In this document: positions 14,001 through 27,196 of the stretch, piece by piece
How positions within the stretch are numbered: the stretch's first letter is position 1
Layout: every line of letters begins with the position of its first letter
Assembly (NCBI GenBank): GCA_013398275.1
Contig: VZSE01006029.1
Location: 1,702,000 to 1,765,999 of the forward strand
Length of the DNA: 64,000 nt
Source of the DNA: Promerops cafer
Lineage: Eukaryota; Chordata; Aves; Passeriformes; Nectariniidae
Reading direction: 5' to 3'
The notes under the pieces: generated by a model
Told to the model about the DNA's origin: nothing
Databases searched by the model: none
The model's input: the letters and a program-made list of their open reading frames with translations, nothing else
Program-made: the position numbers and the translations under genes

Positions 14001-16241
14001 TATGAAGTATATATATTTTAATTAACTATTTGATAAGACTTCAAGTGTGGTTTTTCACGCAGTACAAGGCCTTTTGCATCTGGAACACTAGAAATGGAGA
14101 AGACCACAAGTTGTATTTCTCTGTGCCTCACAATAACTTTAAGTAAATAAATAGGTTTTTGCCCTAAGATTTTGTTTAACCAATTCCATGGACGATTCAG
14201 TTGTGAAATTTAGATTAGGCTTCAAAGCAAACTTTAACTCATCTCCAGGCAGAGTAATTTCCTCTAGTGCTCTAGGCTAGTCAGTTAGAAGCATCCAATA
14301 ACTATGGCATTTCTTGTCCATGTAAACATAGCCTTTTTAATAGAAAACAAGAAAAGCTGATGGGCATTGACCGTTCATCTTTACTATTAACTGAGAAATA
14401 CAAGCCTTTAGTGGCTTTTAAAACTAGGCTGTTAAGTTTTTCCAAGTCTAAACTAAATATTTTATTTTCCTCAGTATATCCATTTTAAAGAATTAATGAT
14501 GATTTAATAAATTAATTGCATATTTCATTAACATAAAATGTATTACAGACAACTATATTAAAAAAATAGTTTTTCAAAGTAAGGTAGTTATAGCTTTAAG
14601 TTACCTGACTACAAAGTTTTCACTTAGTTCCCTTGTGTCTATTGCATAATACTTAATTACAAGATCACTTTTGATATTTTGCACAGAACAGATGATGCTG
14701 TCTGACTAAGGAGCTATTCAACTCTCTTTACCTTTTTCTTAGTGTGTGGCTCTGTTGCCATCTCCAGCACTGTCCCAGGGTCTCAATCACCAGAGAAAGC
14801 CTTGACAGCAGTGAAAAGCAATGTCTTTTCCCCAGTCACAGCTTCAGGGATGAAACAGTAGTTTTGGCTGTAGGTTAAGAATAACACATGAGGGGCTGAT
14901 ACTTGTCATGAAGAATATTAACCAGAATTCATAGAAGTTGGCAAATAAATAAGCAACGATGTCTTGTGACTGTATCCAATGCTTTAATAACAAACAGGAC
15001 TACGAGTCCTTACTGCAGTCTATTCTCTGTACACAATATTTCAGTGCAGAACTAGGAGGGCTTGCAGTGAGGATGTGGTTTTCTGACTTCCGAGCAGGAA
15101 GCCAGGTCATGGCTGAGATAATTAAGGGAAGCCTTTGAATGAGGCAGTAGACCAAGCTAAAGGGCAGGGGTCTTTACTTTACTTATTATGAGTATCTCTA
15201 CTGGTAGAGGAAAAGACTGAACCCCAGGTTTTTCCACAGAACATTCATTGGTTGATGTTTAAATAAGATCTAGAGAGTAAAGTGTCTTTGAAAGCCAGTT
15301 GGAAATTGCATCTGCCACCATCTACTAGGGGAATCTTTGTTTGCCTTCAAGGCTATCTCTACTCAAGTGGAATGGAAACTGTGCAGATCAAAATGCTCAT
15401 CAAATGAAAAACCTTACTGTTGTAGCTCAGTCAATCAGAAATCTGTTTCCTGGAGGACAAGTACGTTTTCTTCTGATATATCTTTATTACAAAGGAACTA
15501 GGAGTAATGCCAATGTCATAAAGACTAGGAAGTTATAATTAGAATGAACTCATGTGTCAAAGATGCATCTACATATAAAAAAGACAAATAAAAGTATTCT
15601 TGTGTCCCAAATACAACGCAAGTGGGCTTGTGCATGCTATTGGTCATCATAGCAACAATATCTTGTTGGATGAAAAGACATATGAGTCACGTATTTCTCA
15701 ATCAAAAAGCATGAAGATTGCATTTCTTTGAGGTTTTTGGGGGAAAAAAAAAAGTAGAAATGGGAAAAATAACCAGACAATCACTAAAACATATAGACAG
15801 AATCAAGAAGGAAGTTAGTCCACTGCTGCTGAATATTACCAGCAAATCAGCCACTTGAGTTTTTTAAATGATACATGAGGGTCATGAGCCATGGAAACAA
15901 CAATTTGCAAGCACTGCATGAGGAAGAGCATGCCTGATACCTCCTAGCCCCAGATCTGGGGAGAACACAGAGATGCACGGGTGTGCATGCAGATTGGCTA
16001 AGACATGTACAAGTATTCCACAAATGGAAGCAGACTCCGGTCAGATGAAATATCCAGAAGACTTTAACCCAGTCCAGAGGTGAAAGTATTGAAATAAGCC
16101 AGTTAAAAAGTAAAATTATTGAAAAAAAATGATGGGAGATAAAAGAAATTGTGTAACAAGGACAGAATCAAAAAGTACTTCTAATCCTAATTTAAGGAAC
16201 AAAAAAAAAAAATAGACAAACATCTTGGTTTATATTTCCAA
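8091..16241. other. Single-copy AT-rich non-coding DNA, about 8 kb
   Basis: I find no gene and no recognisable mobile element. Points seen inside it: an AT-rich patch of TATATA words at 13977-14025, a TAAT-dense patch at 14491-14532, and a 12-base A run at 16201-16212. Open frames near 10843-11073, 11294-11533 and 13251-13468 overlap on opposite strands or lack protein features. The near-absence of transposons over 8 kb is ordinary for birds. Confidence 0.65.
14491..14532. promoter_or_regulatory. Homeodomain/POU-like motif cluster (candidate only)
   Basis: Within about 40 bp there are several TTAAT/ATTAA cores (14492-14497, 14504-14508, 14511-14516) followed by TGCATATTTCAT at 14517-14528, which resembles a POU-factor site. 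In an AT-rich window such words also occur by chance, so this is a weak candidate for a developmental enhancer core and not a demonstrated site. Confidence 0.2.
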
Positions 16242-16267
16242 GCTCTTTTACTTTTCAGTAAAAGAGC
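16242..16267. repeat. Perfect 10-bp inverted repeat, short loop
   Basis: GCTCTTTTAC at 16242-16251 and GTAAAAGAGC at 16258-16267 are exact reverse complements separated by six bases (TTTTCA). The structure could extrude or fold in RNA as a short hairpin. It is too short for a microRNA precursor and lies about 30 bp downstream of a 12-base A run. No function can be assigned. Confidence 0.85.
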
Positions 16268-19200
16268 CTGGCAGAGCCCCTCATGCATTTTCACTGTTGT
16301 ATATGCACAGAAAACTTATTTTCCCTTCCTTGTCTACGTTCTGGCTCCCCACTTACAAAAACTACCAAAAGTGATTTATTTCCTGTGTGAGCCAACTTCT
16401 TCTCTTTTCTTTATGACAATCTTTTGTAGATTTTTGAGGACAGGGCCATATTTGGGCCCATCTGTGCACATTACAGGCCCTAAGTTCACCTAATAATATC
16501 AGATTTAGCATGATAAAACCCAAATGATCTGATTGGCCTTTGTGCTCTACTATCACCATCACTTTTTGGTCTCCATGGCTGCCTAAGAAAAGGAAATGTT
16601 CAGGCCCTATATCTGATCTTTTACTTCAGTCTTATGTCAGTCTTGAGGAAAAATGTTTTATTAGTGTAATGCAATCTGTCTTGAACTAACTCGCAAGTGT
16701 AAGAGCTTTTGATGATCTTGAATTTGCTCAGTGACAGTAAGGTGATGCAGCTGTGGCTATCAATGTATGAAAAAATAACTGGTATCTGTATAAATTATTT
16801 TTTAAAATCCCACACAGTCTAACTACATGAAAAGATATGAGACCACACTGCAAAATTGACTTTGTTTGTCTTAAGGTGGAGAATTTCCTGACTCAGCTCA
16901 AACATATACAAATTGTTCTGGAGAAGTAAAATTTCAATACAGGCCATAAATATATAGCCTTGAAAATCCCAAAATGTTTCCACAAACGTCTAATAAGTTG
17001 GCTGACAGCCTAAGAAGGACTGAAATAAGCTGTTAATTAATGTGTAAATGAAATAAACTGTGATTCCTCTGCCAGCTATAGTGTTAATCTGAAACTTATT
17101 TCCTCCTTTTTTTTTTTTTTTGTTTGATCATTGCTCAGAATATCTCCACAGATTTGTTGCATATGATTTCCAGTTCACATATCAAGTTTTGCAGACTTTC
17201 CACTTCTGCATCATCAGTCTTTCTTGAATTATTCAGTTCCTTCAGTTAATGGCTACCAGCGTGTTGTACATGCAAGAGTATTGTGTTATAGCTTCATTTA
17301 CTTCCTTCCATGTCCTAGTAATTCTTAATTTTAGATTTTTCTAAATGCTTTTCTAAATTTGTGTTGATGCCTGGTAAACAAGCTGTGAAGGATCAGTCAC
17401 CATTAACACAATCTGTCTATCCTGCACCAGAGAGCCCTTGCAGGGAATTTCCAGTGAGACGCTGCAGGGTGTCTTGGCTTTTTGGAATGCTACAAAGCAA
17501 ACTGTAAACAGTCTTCACTATGCCAGCACAAGCAACAGCTTTGGTACCATTTTCGGCTGAATCTGCTTCACAAAGATTCAGTGAATGACAGTTGTTTAGG
17601 AATAGTAGGCGCTGTTCACCATCTCGCTTTAACACACTGTGGTTTCCCTAAAAAACTTAAATACCAAATTAGTTGTATTAATCATATTATTCTGGTTTTC
17701 AGCCTTATGATAAGAATCATTCAAAAAATAATCAAGTCTGTTTTAACTCTTGTCTTTCCATTCCAACTTCAATAGCTGAGGATGCTCCTCAGCAGCATAC
17801 CTTTTCTAGATACAATAGATTCATCATCACACTCAAAGGCAACAAGCCTGTCTGATCTGCTTTCAAGTAAATGTGGCATAACTTATTTCTGGTGAATTCT
17901 GTCTTGGCACACTTTCTGTTCAGGAGCTGATACTGATGATTCAACCTCACAGTCACTTCTTGGCTTCACAGATAGTCAACTTAACCTTCTTCAAGGAAAT
18001 TGTATGAACATCAGCATACCTGTTTTTGTATTGCTCTCCATCACTGCACATGGTATGTCTCTGTTTTATGACTGTTAAGGATCAGGTGAGTCATTTTTCT
18101 GAAGACATAACTTTTTCTCTAGTGTTTTTTCATCAGCCTAAGGTCTAGTTGGAATTCCCTAAATAAAATTGCCATAGTCATGAGAGCCATATAACCCAAG
18201 GAGGAGGACTGGTTTCTTCCAGTACATTTTGTATGGACATCATGGGAATGTGACCATTCTATTTCTTCATCATCACCTGAACAGGATGATTCAATAACTA
18301 AAATCTGTTCTTTTTTTACATGCTGTGTTTAAATACATAATGCACATATGTTAGCTGAAGGACCCAGAACTGCTTCCCATCTTTTGGGTCTCTATATATT
18401 TGAGCTTCAGCTTCACTCCTGCTCCATTTTGTGGTGGAGTCTCATACATCACCTTTTCCCTGAGCTTTGATTGTCTGGATAGGGAAGATGGGTAGTCAGG
18501 CAGCAGAAGTGTTTTGATACAATCCAGTCAAATTCTCAGTCTAGACGATCATACAAGTCCGGCTCCTGAATGATCAAGATGTGCATACCAAGCCACCCAT
18601 TATCTGTACAGCTTACACAGAGGCCATCTGCCTCCTTCTTTTGTAGTTCTGAAATATGTCCTAATTCAGATTATTTCATCTGTAGCGGCAAGAGTGCAAC
18701 ATAAGCCCTCTTGTCTTTCACACTATGGAAGCATTTCCTGCTGAGTTATTAAAACAAGTTCAAAACTTAAAAAATGACCCTAGAATTCATGCTGCCCTTT
18801 TTTTTTTTTCCCCCCCATCACTCTGTCTACTATATTTGTCACCAAAAATCATTGTCACTTACAGGTTGTAGAAACCTTTACTTGATTTGGAGAAATATAC
18901 CAATGGCAAAGATGAGCCAGGACAATTCTGCCCTCAATCCTCTGTTCTAACTGTGCAATATATAAAAACTCTGACATTATGAAGTATGAGAAACTTCAGA
19001 GAACGAGCAGAATGCATTTTTGGAAGAGTGAACTCCTTTCCTTCTGCTATGTGTGTATTTGGCTAACAATAATTTTAACTACAGAACAGTGAACATGAAA
19101 CTTGTGCTCATATTTTATTGTTTGCATTGAAGTTGCAAAGGTTTTATGGTACTATTATTCAACATATGCAACTAACAGAAGTTTTAGATGCATAACCTAC

Positions 19201-20912
19201 CTGTGACTTTGCTTTAAATTAAATCTAGTAACTCAAATTTTTTTTCTAGCTTCTCATTTTTCATTAAATCCATACAATTCTTTAAAATTTAATAATGTAA
19301 GCTTTTTGCAACCATTTGAGAATTGAGGTTATGTTGTTAAAATACTATGCAAATAATTCACATGATCAGACTAATATACAACGTTAGTGTTACAGGCACT
19401 TTTAAAATTTTGAGATTGCAATTCAGCTACCAGAAATCCATAACAAATTGTCTTCATATGGGTCTGGGTGACTGCTCCTTATGTAATGAATTACTCAGGA
19501 AATCTCTTGTTCTTGGAATACATTATAGTGTACAAAATAAATTAAGTTTTTCCTGAAAACTTCATTACTACATTTTCTGCTGGAATGTGAAGGCTAGGTT
19601 ATGTTTGCAATGCTGTATATGTTGTCTACAATGCAGGGAGAGGGCTCAATAGCTCAGTTATACGTGAAATATCTTCCTGAAAGATTTGAAAATATGTGGA
19701 ATTCATCTAATTGATATAGGAGCTACCCCATCACTCTTGAGCAGAGCTGCAACCAGTGATAATGGGACCATTGTTATCAGACAAAGATTTACCCTGAGGG
19801 CAATATGCTGCCTTTGCTTTTCAGGAACCATTTATTGATTTCAGAGGATATTTTCTGAAATATCTGATAGTCTTATACAGTTCCTTCTTTAAAGTACAAT
19901 TGGCAACTTGGTGGTATTGAGCAAACCGGCTGAATGGTGAAAAAAATAAGCACAGTATGTTCAGTTTTGGCTATTAACTTTCATATGAAATTATACCTTA
20001 TGCTATTTAAAATACTCTTACATTTTACCCATATATACACTATAAACAGACAGAAAGCACCCATGGGATGACCCTGCTTTTTAAATACTTATCTAAGTAA
20101 ATACACGTGCAGCTGTTGTCACATGTGCTTTGATGACCTGCTTATCTTGATTAAGACTATGGAGAAGGAAAGGCAAAAAGAGAGGGGAAAAAAAGAAGAG
20201 TGGGAGGAGGTGTGGGTGTGAAGAGGAAGAAAGTGTCCTGGGCTGGCCGGGTAACACTCACTGCCTTCTGAGTGAGTCAGGAGCTCTCTGAAGAGCCACT
20301 TGAAATTGGGAAATCTTTTGATAAAATGGCAGCCACATCTCTGCGATAGCATGCAGTATCACTGCAACCAGGGACAAGGAGATCAGAACTCCTGTGACAG
20401 GTCTATCGGCCAACTGCCCCAAATTTCCAGTTATTAGTGAACACTGAATGGCTTTGGCTTTGAGGACAGACCTTAAGCTCCATCCTTTAAAGAAAGTAGA
20501 TTTCAGAGAGAGTTAACACTCAGATACAGTAATAATTGATGCTTTGGCTCACCCTTGAAAATCTTTGCTGTAACATGTCTGCTTCCTTTCCTTCTGTTAT
20601 ACAAAACCAGCAGTTATTTGATCAGGTTATTCTGAAGATTGCCTAGTGCCTTGAAGGTTCTAAAAATCTCATAAACAAGAAGTAACCCTGCATGACAAGT
20701 GATTAGCCGTGCGCACACATTTTTTACCTGTAACTAATTGTTTACGAGTCTGATGATCATAGGGTTTTCTGAAATGCTTGCTGCTGTGGATTCACCCTGC
20801 AGGCAGCCAAACTCCACACAGCTTCCATCTCTCTCCCTGTGCAGTGGGATGAGAGAGAATAGGAAGGGCAAAAGTGAGAAAACTCATGGGTTGTGTTAAG
20901 ATGTCTTAATAC
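16268..20912. other. Single-copy non-coding DNA with homopolymer runs
   Basis: No gene is supported. There is a 15-base T run at 17107-17121 and a T12-C7 tract at 18798-18816. Overlapping frames at 17417-17635 and 17482-17775 run in opposite directions across the same DNA and neither has a recognisable domain. A strongly purine-rich stretch lies at 20160-20240. Confidence 0.65.
20160..20240. repeat. Purine-rich (GA) low-complexity tract
   Basis: The plus strand is almost all A and G here, with an uninterrupted purine run at about 20175-20200 and further GGAGGAGG and AAGAGGAAGAAAG segments. Such strand-asymmetric tracts can form triplex (H-form) DNA. The minus strand reads as a serine/phenylalanine-rich open frame only because of this composition. 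Confidence 0.75.
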
Positions 20913-20975
20913 TCAAAAGAGGAAAAGACAAAACAAAACAGAAAGAAACAAGGGGCACAAAAATCTGTTACTCAC

Positions 20976-21040
20976 CACTGGCAGTTGAACACCCATCCTG
21001 AGCAACAGCAACCTGGCAAAACTCGTCCTCATGGTAGGAG
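20976..21040 (-). other. Exon-like segment, 65 bp (unproven)
   Basis: On the minus strand a pyrimidine-rich acceptor (TTTTCTTTATTCTAG) precedes a 65-bp open segment that ends at a good donor (GTGAGTAA). An ATG in fair context (CTACCATGA) at 21032 opens 19 codons that reach the donor in phase 0. The peptide MRTSFARLLLLRMGVQLPV is basic then leucine-rich, vaguely like the start of a signal peptide. I do not recognise it, and I see no partner exon. It could be a first coding exon, a lncRNA exon or chance. Confidence 0.15.
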
Positions 21041-22437
21041 CTAGAATAAAGAAAATTATCTCTACTGCAGCCAAAGCTAGTACACTTATCCAAAAAGAAC
21101 TAAATCCCACATACTTGTACGGTTATCTGAGTACAAATCCATGCAGTATTTGCAAATAAACATCATGAATTTTTATTTAAGGCTGACTATAAAGATTATT
21201 TTATTATTGAATGATTATTTTAAAAATGCCTGCATGTTAAACTGTAGACTTCTAAGCATGACTTAGGTTTTTAATGAAAGCAACCATTAGATAATTAGGC
21301 AAATTTTGCTTTGGCTAAAGGATGTATCATAAAAGTTGGCATAAATTATATATTTGGAAGACTTTAAATACATTTCTGAGTGAAAAGAGAATAAGAAAGG
21401 GAAAAAAAAAAAAAATCTGGGATCACAGTCCCCAGATAAACACATAAACTTCAGAAAAATATAGTAAGATTGGGGCAGCCAGTATTAACTCATGCAAATT
21501 TTGAGAAATGCAGAAATATGTTTAGTGGAAGGAATTTTTTACCTGATTTGTACTCACTGATAGGTTCAAAAATATCCTGAAGGAGATGATGAAGCTTAAT
21601 GACAATTACACCTTATACCTGCAAAGGAATAGAGGCCTAAGAGACGAGACAAAAGAAAGAACTAGAAGATGCTTTAACAGCAGTAGCAAATAGTGTCTCC
21701 TTACTTGAACCACTGGCAAAAATCTGGCCTTAAAAAGAAAGTGTCAAGAACTTATGTTGAGTTCAACCGTACCAGAATCTTGGTCATTGTGTTATGTTTC
21801 TAGAAGAAATAAATAATATTCAAAGAGAGGTGATGAAAATAGTTACCGACTACACGCAATTTCTAAGTGACTGAAGAAATTATGGTTTGATCTGCTTAAT
21901 TAAAAAAAAAACAGCAAAAAACCTCACAAAAAACAAATCAGAGGAAATATATTTGATTCAGCTAAAACAAATGTTCAGAAGGTCAATAAGAAGCTTCTAT
22001 TCATCCTCTAACAATGCAAGAATAAAAAGGTCTGATGAACTAGAAAAGCAATATACTTTTGCACCGTTTGCAATTAACCTGTGGAACTGGCTGTCATGAA
22101 ATATCAGTGCACTCAAGAGTTTAAGAGCCTTTGAAAAAGAAATGACATTTTATCTGAGTAATAAGAACATCCACAGTTACTCTGGTAAAAAAAAATATTA
22201 ATTTGAACAGGATGCTAACTTTCAGCATATTAAGCAATTTTCATCTAAGGGATTGAAATAATTTTTGTCTGGAAAGATCTTTTATAGAGTCTCTGTGCAT
22301 TTCACAGGTAATTTTGTAGTGCCCACAGCCAGTCAGATACTGCGACCACAATTTTGCAGTGTTTCATAGTGACTAGATGGTCCACTGGCAGTGTCTTGCA
22401 CTCATTGTATCCAGAGATCAAAGATTTCCACACTGTG
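21041..22437. other. Single-copy non-coding DNA
   Basis: No gene or recognised mobile element. It contains a 14-base A run at 21402-21415. An open frame at 21887-22099 begins in a lysine-rich A-tract (TTAAAAAAAAAACAGC) and shows no domain. I interpret it as chance coding potential. Confidence 0.65.
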
Positions 22438-22518
22438 TAATATTATATATATAATAAATAATATATATAATATTATATATATATATAAAATATATATGTA
22501 TATATATATTTTATTATT
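22438..22518. repeat. AT-palindromic microsatellite
   Basis: About 80 bp composed almost only of A and T, alternating TATATA with ATAATATTA and ending TATATATATTTTATTATT. Many sub-segments are self-complementary, so cruciform extrusion is possible. Such tracts are usually length-variable between individuals and hard to assemble. No function is implied. Confidence 0.9.
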
Positions 22519-25500
22519 GTAAAGCACACAGATCCCTTCTGGAAGACTTTCCAGGCTCTAATTTGCTACTGTTTTTAACTTTCTAATATGTTATGGATTT
22601 CAGAATTTAATTAGACTTGTAAATGGTAGAATTAGTCTCCAAAAGCTGGAAGGCTCTATTCCAGAGTCTTAATACATGCAAGATTTTGGTCTCAGTCATG
22701 CTTCCTGCTTACTACAAGAAAAATAATATTTCATTTTTTCTTATCAGTACAATTCGCTATTTTACCTATTGTGTCTCTTATATTCTTTGACATGACTTTC
22801 TCCTGTGACTATTCTTACTCTAAACTTTTTGTTATTGAACACAATGGAAGCTTTATTCAGTCCACTCTCTCTTTCCATGGTATTTCATTGTCTGGTTGTT
22901 TTGTGAGGAATGGCAAATGTGAGAAACTGTTCATTAAAATAATCCTTTCAGTTCCTACATGCTTCAGTTCTATAGATACACACACACACACACAAATACA
23001 GAGACATGCATTGTACTTGCAGTTATCAAGCTAAAAAAAAGACTTTCATAAATCTGCTGTATCCCTACATAGAGGTGTTAAGTCTTTGCATGTTTTTTTC
23101 TTAGTGAAAACTAAGGGTAGGCAGGAGAAGTGAGCAAAGGAAGAAAAAAGGATTTTCTACAAATTTCAATATTTTCCTATTGAGCAGAAAAAAAAAAAAA
23201 AAACGGTTTGAGAAGTCATTTTAGAAGGTGAAAGACTCAAAAAACAGCCAAAATTACTGATGTAACACTGCTTTTCCTTGTTGAAACTAAAGTCTTGACC
23301 TTTAGCCTTTCATTTTGCAAGAAACTGACTTAACTGTAACCTTTTGAACTGTTCTGGAAAAGGTTGTCTAACAATTTAATCCAGTAAAATAATTTGAATA
23401 GCTAACTAGCTAACAGAATGGAACCAAGCCCATGAGTGGGTTAGGATACTTGCCTGTTTCACAGGATGACTGGAGTCTTCTGACTATGATTCCAGCTTTG
23501 CCTTTTTCTCTGGTTTGTTGATTATTCTGTACTTGGGGAAAAGATGCTGAGGTCTTTAAAGCATGTGTGTTGAGCTGTTGCTCTGACTTACCCTTTTTAA
23601 GAGTCCATTTCTAATGACATTTTATGGAAAGCAGGCTCCTAAGACTAAATTACTATCTTTGTTGCTGTTTCTTAACATCATATTCATTTTAAATCTAAAT
23701 GAGAGTATCTGAGTATTTGATGAAATTATCATTGAAATGGCATGTTCCTTAACCCCACTAAATCTGCATTTGCAGATAAAAATATTCCATTGTAAAATTC
23801 CCAAATGACTTTTATTGTCAATATGTCCTGTTTTCCTGTTTTCTTTTAGAACACTTAAAATAATATCACATTGCACTCTGTGTTTTGCACACTCAAGAGC
23901 TCTATCCAAGTGTTCATGAGTCAGCATTTTTACATCTTTTTATTTGAAGTATAGGCATTTTAATAACTATTATATAGAATAACCTTCAAATATAGCATCC
24001 AGATTGAACATGCTATGGTAAAATTCTGCAAGAAATGTTATTGCAGTTATGGTCCTAATATGATTAGGATGTAATAAGTTGATTGAAAAAAACGGAATAT
24101 GTGTTCATGCAAGTGATGATTTTGATGATTCAAACTCATATCATGACCAGGCAGATGCTGAGTAACGTGGAAACTAGACAGTTGCACAAAGGCATGAGCT
24201 GTCTGTGGCATAACACCTCCCCTACGGAGGATTTTCTCAACATTCAGTTACACTTTGGACTGTCAGGGAGATATATTAGGATAGGGTGATGGCAGAAATG
24301 CCTCTTTCAGTAAGAGCTAGCTTCCTATTTTGCAATCTTTAGACTATTATCTCACTTAACACAAAATTCCAGTGGTTTGCGGGAGTTAGGTGCTACTGAA
24401 CATGAGTAAAGTGGTAAGATTGTGTCTGCTATGAACTTTGAAAAAAAAAAAAATTCTACGCTCAGAATTCACTTTGGAATAAATCTGAGTCCTTATGGTC
24501 ATATGTAGAATTAATATCACATAATTGGTCAAAAGCATCCTTCTTTAGCTTATCATCAAGCCACCTATCATGTAAACCCAACTGGATATGGGGAGGTGGA
24601 CAGAGATTCTCCCCACCCCTGCTGCTGCCTTTATGGAGAGTCTCTCTAGAACAAGCTCCCTGGGGTGCTCCATTAGCTTAAAACATACTGCACGGCTCTT
24701 TTTTTCCCTGTTGCTGCTTATCTTTTGTTTTCCAGCCAAAAATCTTCAAAAGCTTTTAAACAACAATGAGGCCAGAAGAGATTGTTGTCTGAATTTAATG
24801 AGAATAAAAGTCAACAGAGAGCCTCCTGTATACATGATTTCTTTCATTCTCTATTTCTTGCATTAAGCCAATTACTTAATGGACAGAAAGTTATTTTACA
24901 ATCCTTCAGAGTGTGAGGCAGATTACAGAAAAATCTCCCTAAGCAATGGAAAACAATGTATAAATAATAAGAACCTAATCATTTCCTTTAATGAAAAACT
25001 GCTCACAAGGGAGGAAAGATATGCATGCATATGCACTAAAATTAAGTCATCCTACTTACATGCTCATGTCCCCATGAAGCATGCTCTTCAAGCACCATTC
25101 TGAAGCTCAAATGCTGCTATGCCTCATGATCCAAGACATATGTAGGGAGAAGACAGTGCTGTACTTGTGTCAGCTCATTTTGGCAGCTCTCCTGACTACA
25201 GAAAACAAGAGGAAACTTTACCATGCTACTTCTGTTTTGACAAATTCTACAGAAGCCAGACATTTATCCTACCACCAATGCCCCCCTGCAAAAAAAACAA
25301 TTAAAACCAACCAACCAACCAACCAACCAACCANAAAACAGAAAGAAAAAGGAATACAAGCAAACACCAAACAAAAAATCAACCCAAACCCAAACAAAGA
25401 AGACCCAAAACAACTGAGGAAGACTGACACTTACATCCTTAGGTTCAGGTGTAGAGAAGACTACAAGAGTTTAAAGTCTTCTGATATTAACCCCATTGTG

Positions 25501-27196
25501 GATTTTAAATGTCCAATTTTAAAGTCTCTCCATATCAGATGGGGTAGATTTAAACATTCAGCAGCTTTTCCCTGTGCAGTATGAATAATCAGTTTCTGGC
25601 TGTAGACAAGCAGGAACAAAGAGATGGAGAAGCAGGAACCAAGAGATGACACAAACACTTTATTTGCTTACCCAATAACATTACTATCTATCTACCTATC
25701 TTCCAGCTTCTAAACACAGTAATAATTCCTACTGTTATGAAAAAAACATTTAATGAAAAAATATTCCAATACTAGCAATCAGAAGGGACAAAAACCTTGG
25801 AAGGACCTGATAGATGTTAGCTGGTGATACATATTTCTAGCCAGAAAATCCAGATGCCAGTTTCAGAAGTCATTTTGTGGTTTAAATTATTTCCTAAAAC
25901 AGTATGAGAGGGCAAAAAGTTACCATTATGGAAAAACACTGATGTAAACCCTCATAAATACTCAGAAAGTTGTGCTTGATTTCCTCTCTTCCCTGTACAG
26001 TCAAATTATATCTTTAATTCACATACAATTTATAATGAATTTCAGAATATTTTAGTCAATTGGATTTCACCAATAGTTCTTGTCATTCTGCTTTATGCTT
26101 TCTTGATGTCCAACAGCAGCAGCTATTTTGTTGGCAGTCATGTGCTTTCCCCTAATACCTTGTTGAGCTGCAGTTCCTTCCAGCATAGAATGGGCAGATA
26201 CTTTCCAAAGTAATTTTATGCAGATCTATCAAACTCTGTCCACATTTTGGTTGATGAAATAAATTCTTGACAGAAATGCCTTCTCAATAATGATATTTTG
26301 AACCATTCCAACCTCTTTCAGGAGTTGCATCAGTGGATTCACCTTAACAGTATAAAAAGCATGACTAGTGAGCCATGGAGTGCAACTAGGGCATTTTGGT
26401 TTTGACAGCTTTAAGCACATTTCAGAATATATTGGTTTAAACAATTGATCATTTTAGTACAAAAAAAATTGAAGATGGCAGGTGAGGTCAAGGGGGTGGA
26501 GGAGACAAAATTGGCATCTGTAAGATGAAAGAAGGTGATGTTCTTCAAAAGCATGTTATCCACAAAGGAGTGAAGGTATGTGGGAGCTGCAGTTCACACT
26601 TGAAAAATGTTAAGTATCTGGTTGTCTTGAGTCCTTTCAAACAAATAGCAGAGCTCCCCCTCACATCAGCAAGTTTTTACTACTATCTTCCTTTGGTATT
26701 TCTAAAATGTATAATTATTTAGTGCTGAAGTTCTAAAGGAAGTAATATTTGACTCAAAACCTTTTTCATTAGGCTATTTTGGTACTATTAAATGAGCATT
26801 TGGGCTGACAAAAATGAGTTTCTCTTTTGTACCATCATACTCAGTTATGCAGTGAAATTAATTCAATGTTCAAAAGACCTATTGAACACACCAGTCCACC
26901 AGTGTATTTATTTTGCACAGAATGTCTGGAGGTGATTTTCTATCAATGTATTTGTGCTATATAAGTATATTGCATTCACTACCCGCCTCTTTTAAGAATG
27001 TGAATACAACACGTAATAATGAAGTTTGCAACTTTCAGGACTTACACTTTGTGGAAGATGGGAAAAACGCCTCCACCTAATTAACTAATGTGCTATTTTG
27101 TTCCCTAAATTCTCCTTTAATGGTTAGTGTGCATTTATGAAAAGGAGTCAAAGCTGCCATAAGGTTTAGTACATTTCACTTGTACACTCTCTGTGA
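22519..27196. other. Single-copy non-coding DNA with simple repeats
   Basis: No gene is supported. It holds a short CA run (about 22978-22995), A runs at 23188-23203 (16 bases) and 24441-24453 (13 bases), and the AACC repeat listed separately. The longest open frame of the window (25081-25584) crosses that AACC repeat and an A-rich stretch, so its length reflects low complexity and not selection. Confidence 0.65.
25306..25333. repeat. AACC microsatellite next to an uncalled base
   Basis: About seven AACC units run up to an N at 25334, the only ambiguous base in the window. A longer A/C-rich stretch (CAAA, ACCC words) follows to about 25410. The N suggests a base conflict or length heterogeneity in the repeat during sequencing or assembly. 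Confidence 0.9.

Noticed and set aside
19645..19665. TAGCTCAGTT word resembling a tRNA box A
   Set aside because: No box B or cloverleaf follows within the expected distance.
25081..25584. Longest plus-strand open frame (167 codons)
   Set aside because: It runs through an AACC microsatellite, an uncalled base and an A-rich stretch giving Lys/Asn/Gln/Pro-rich text. There is no domain and length comes from low complexity.
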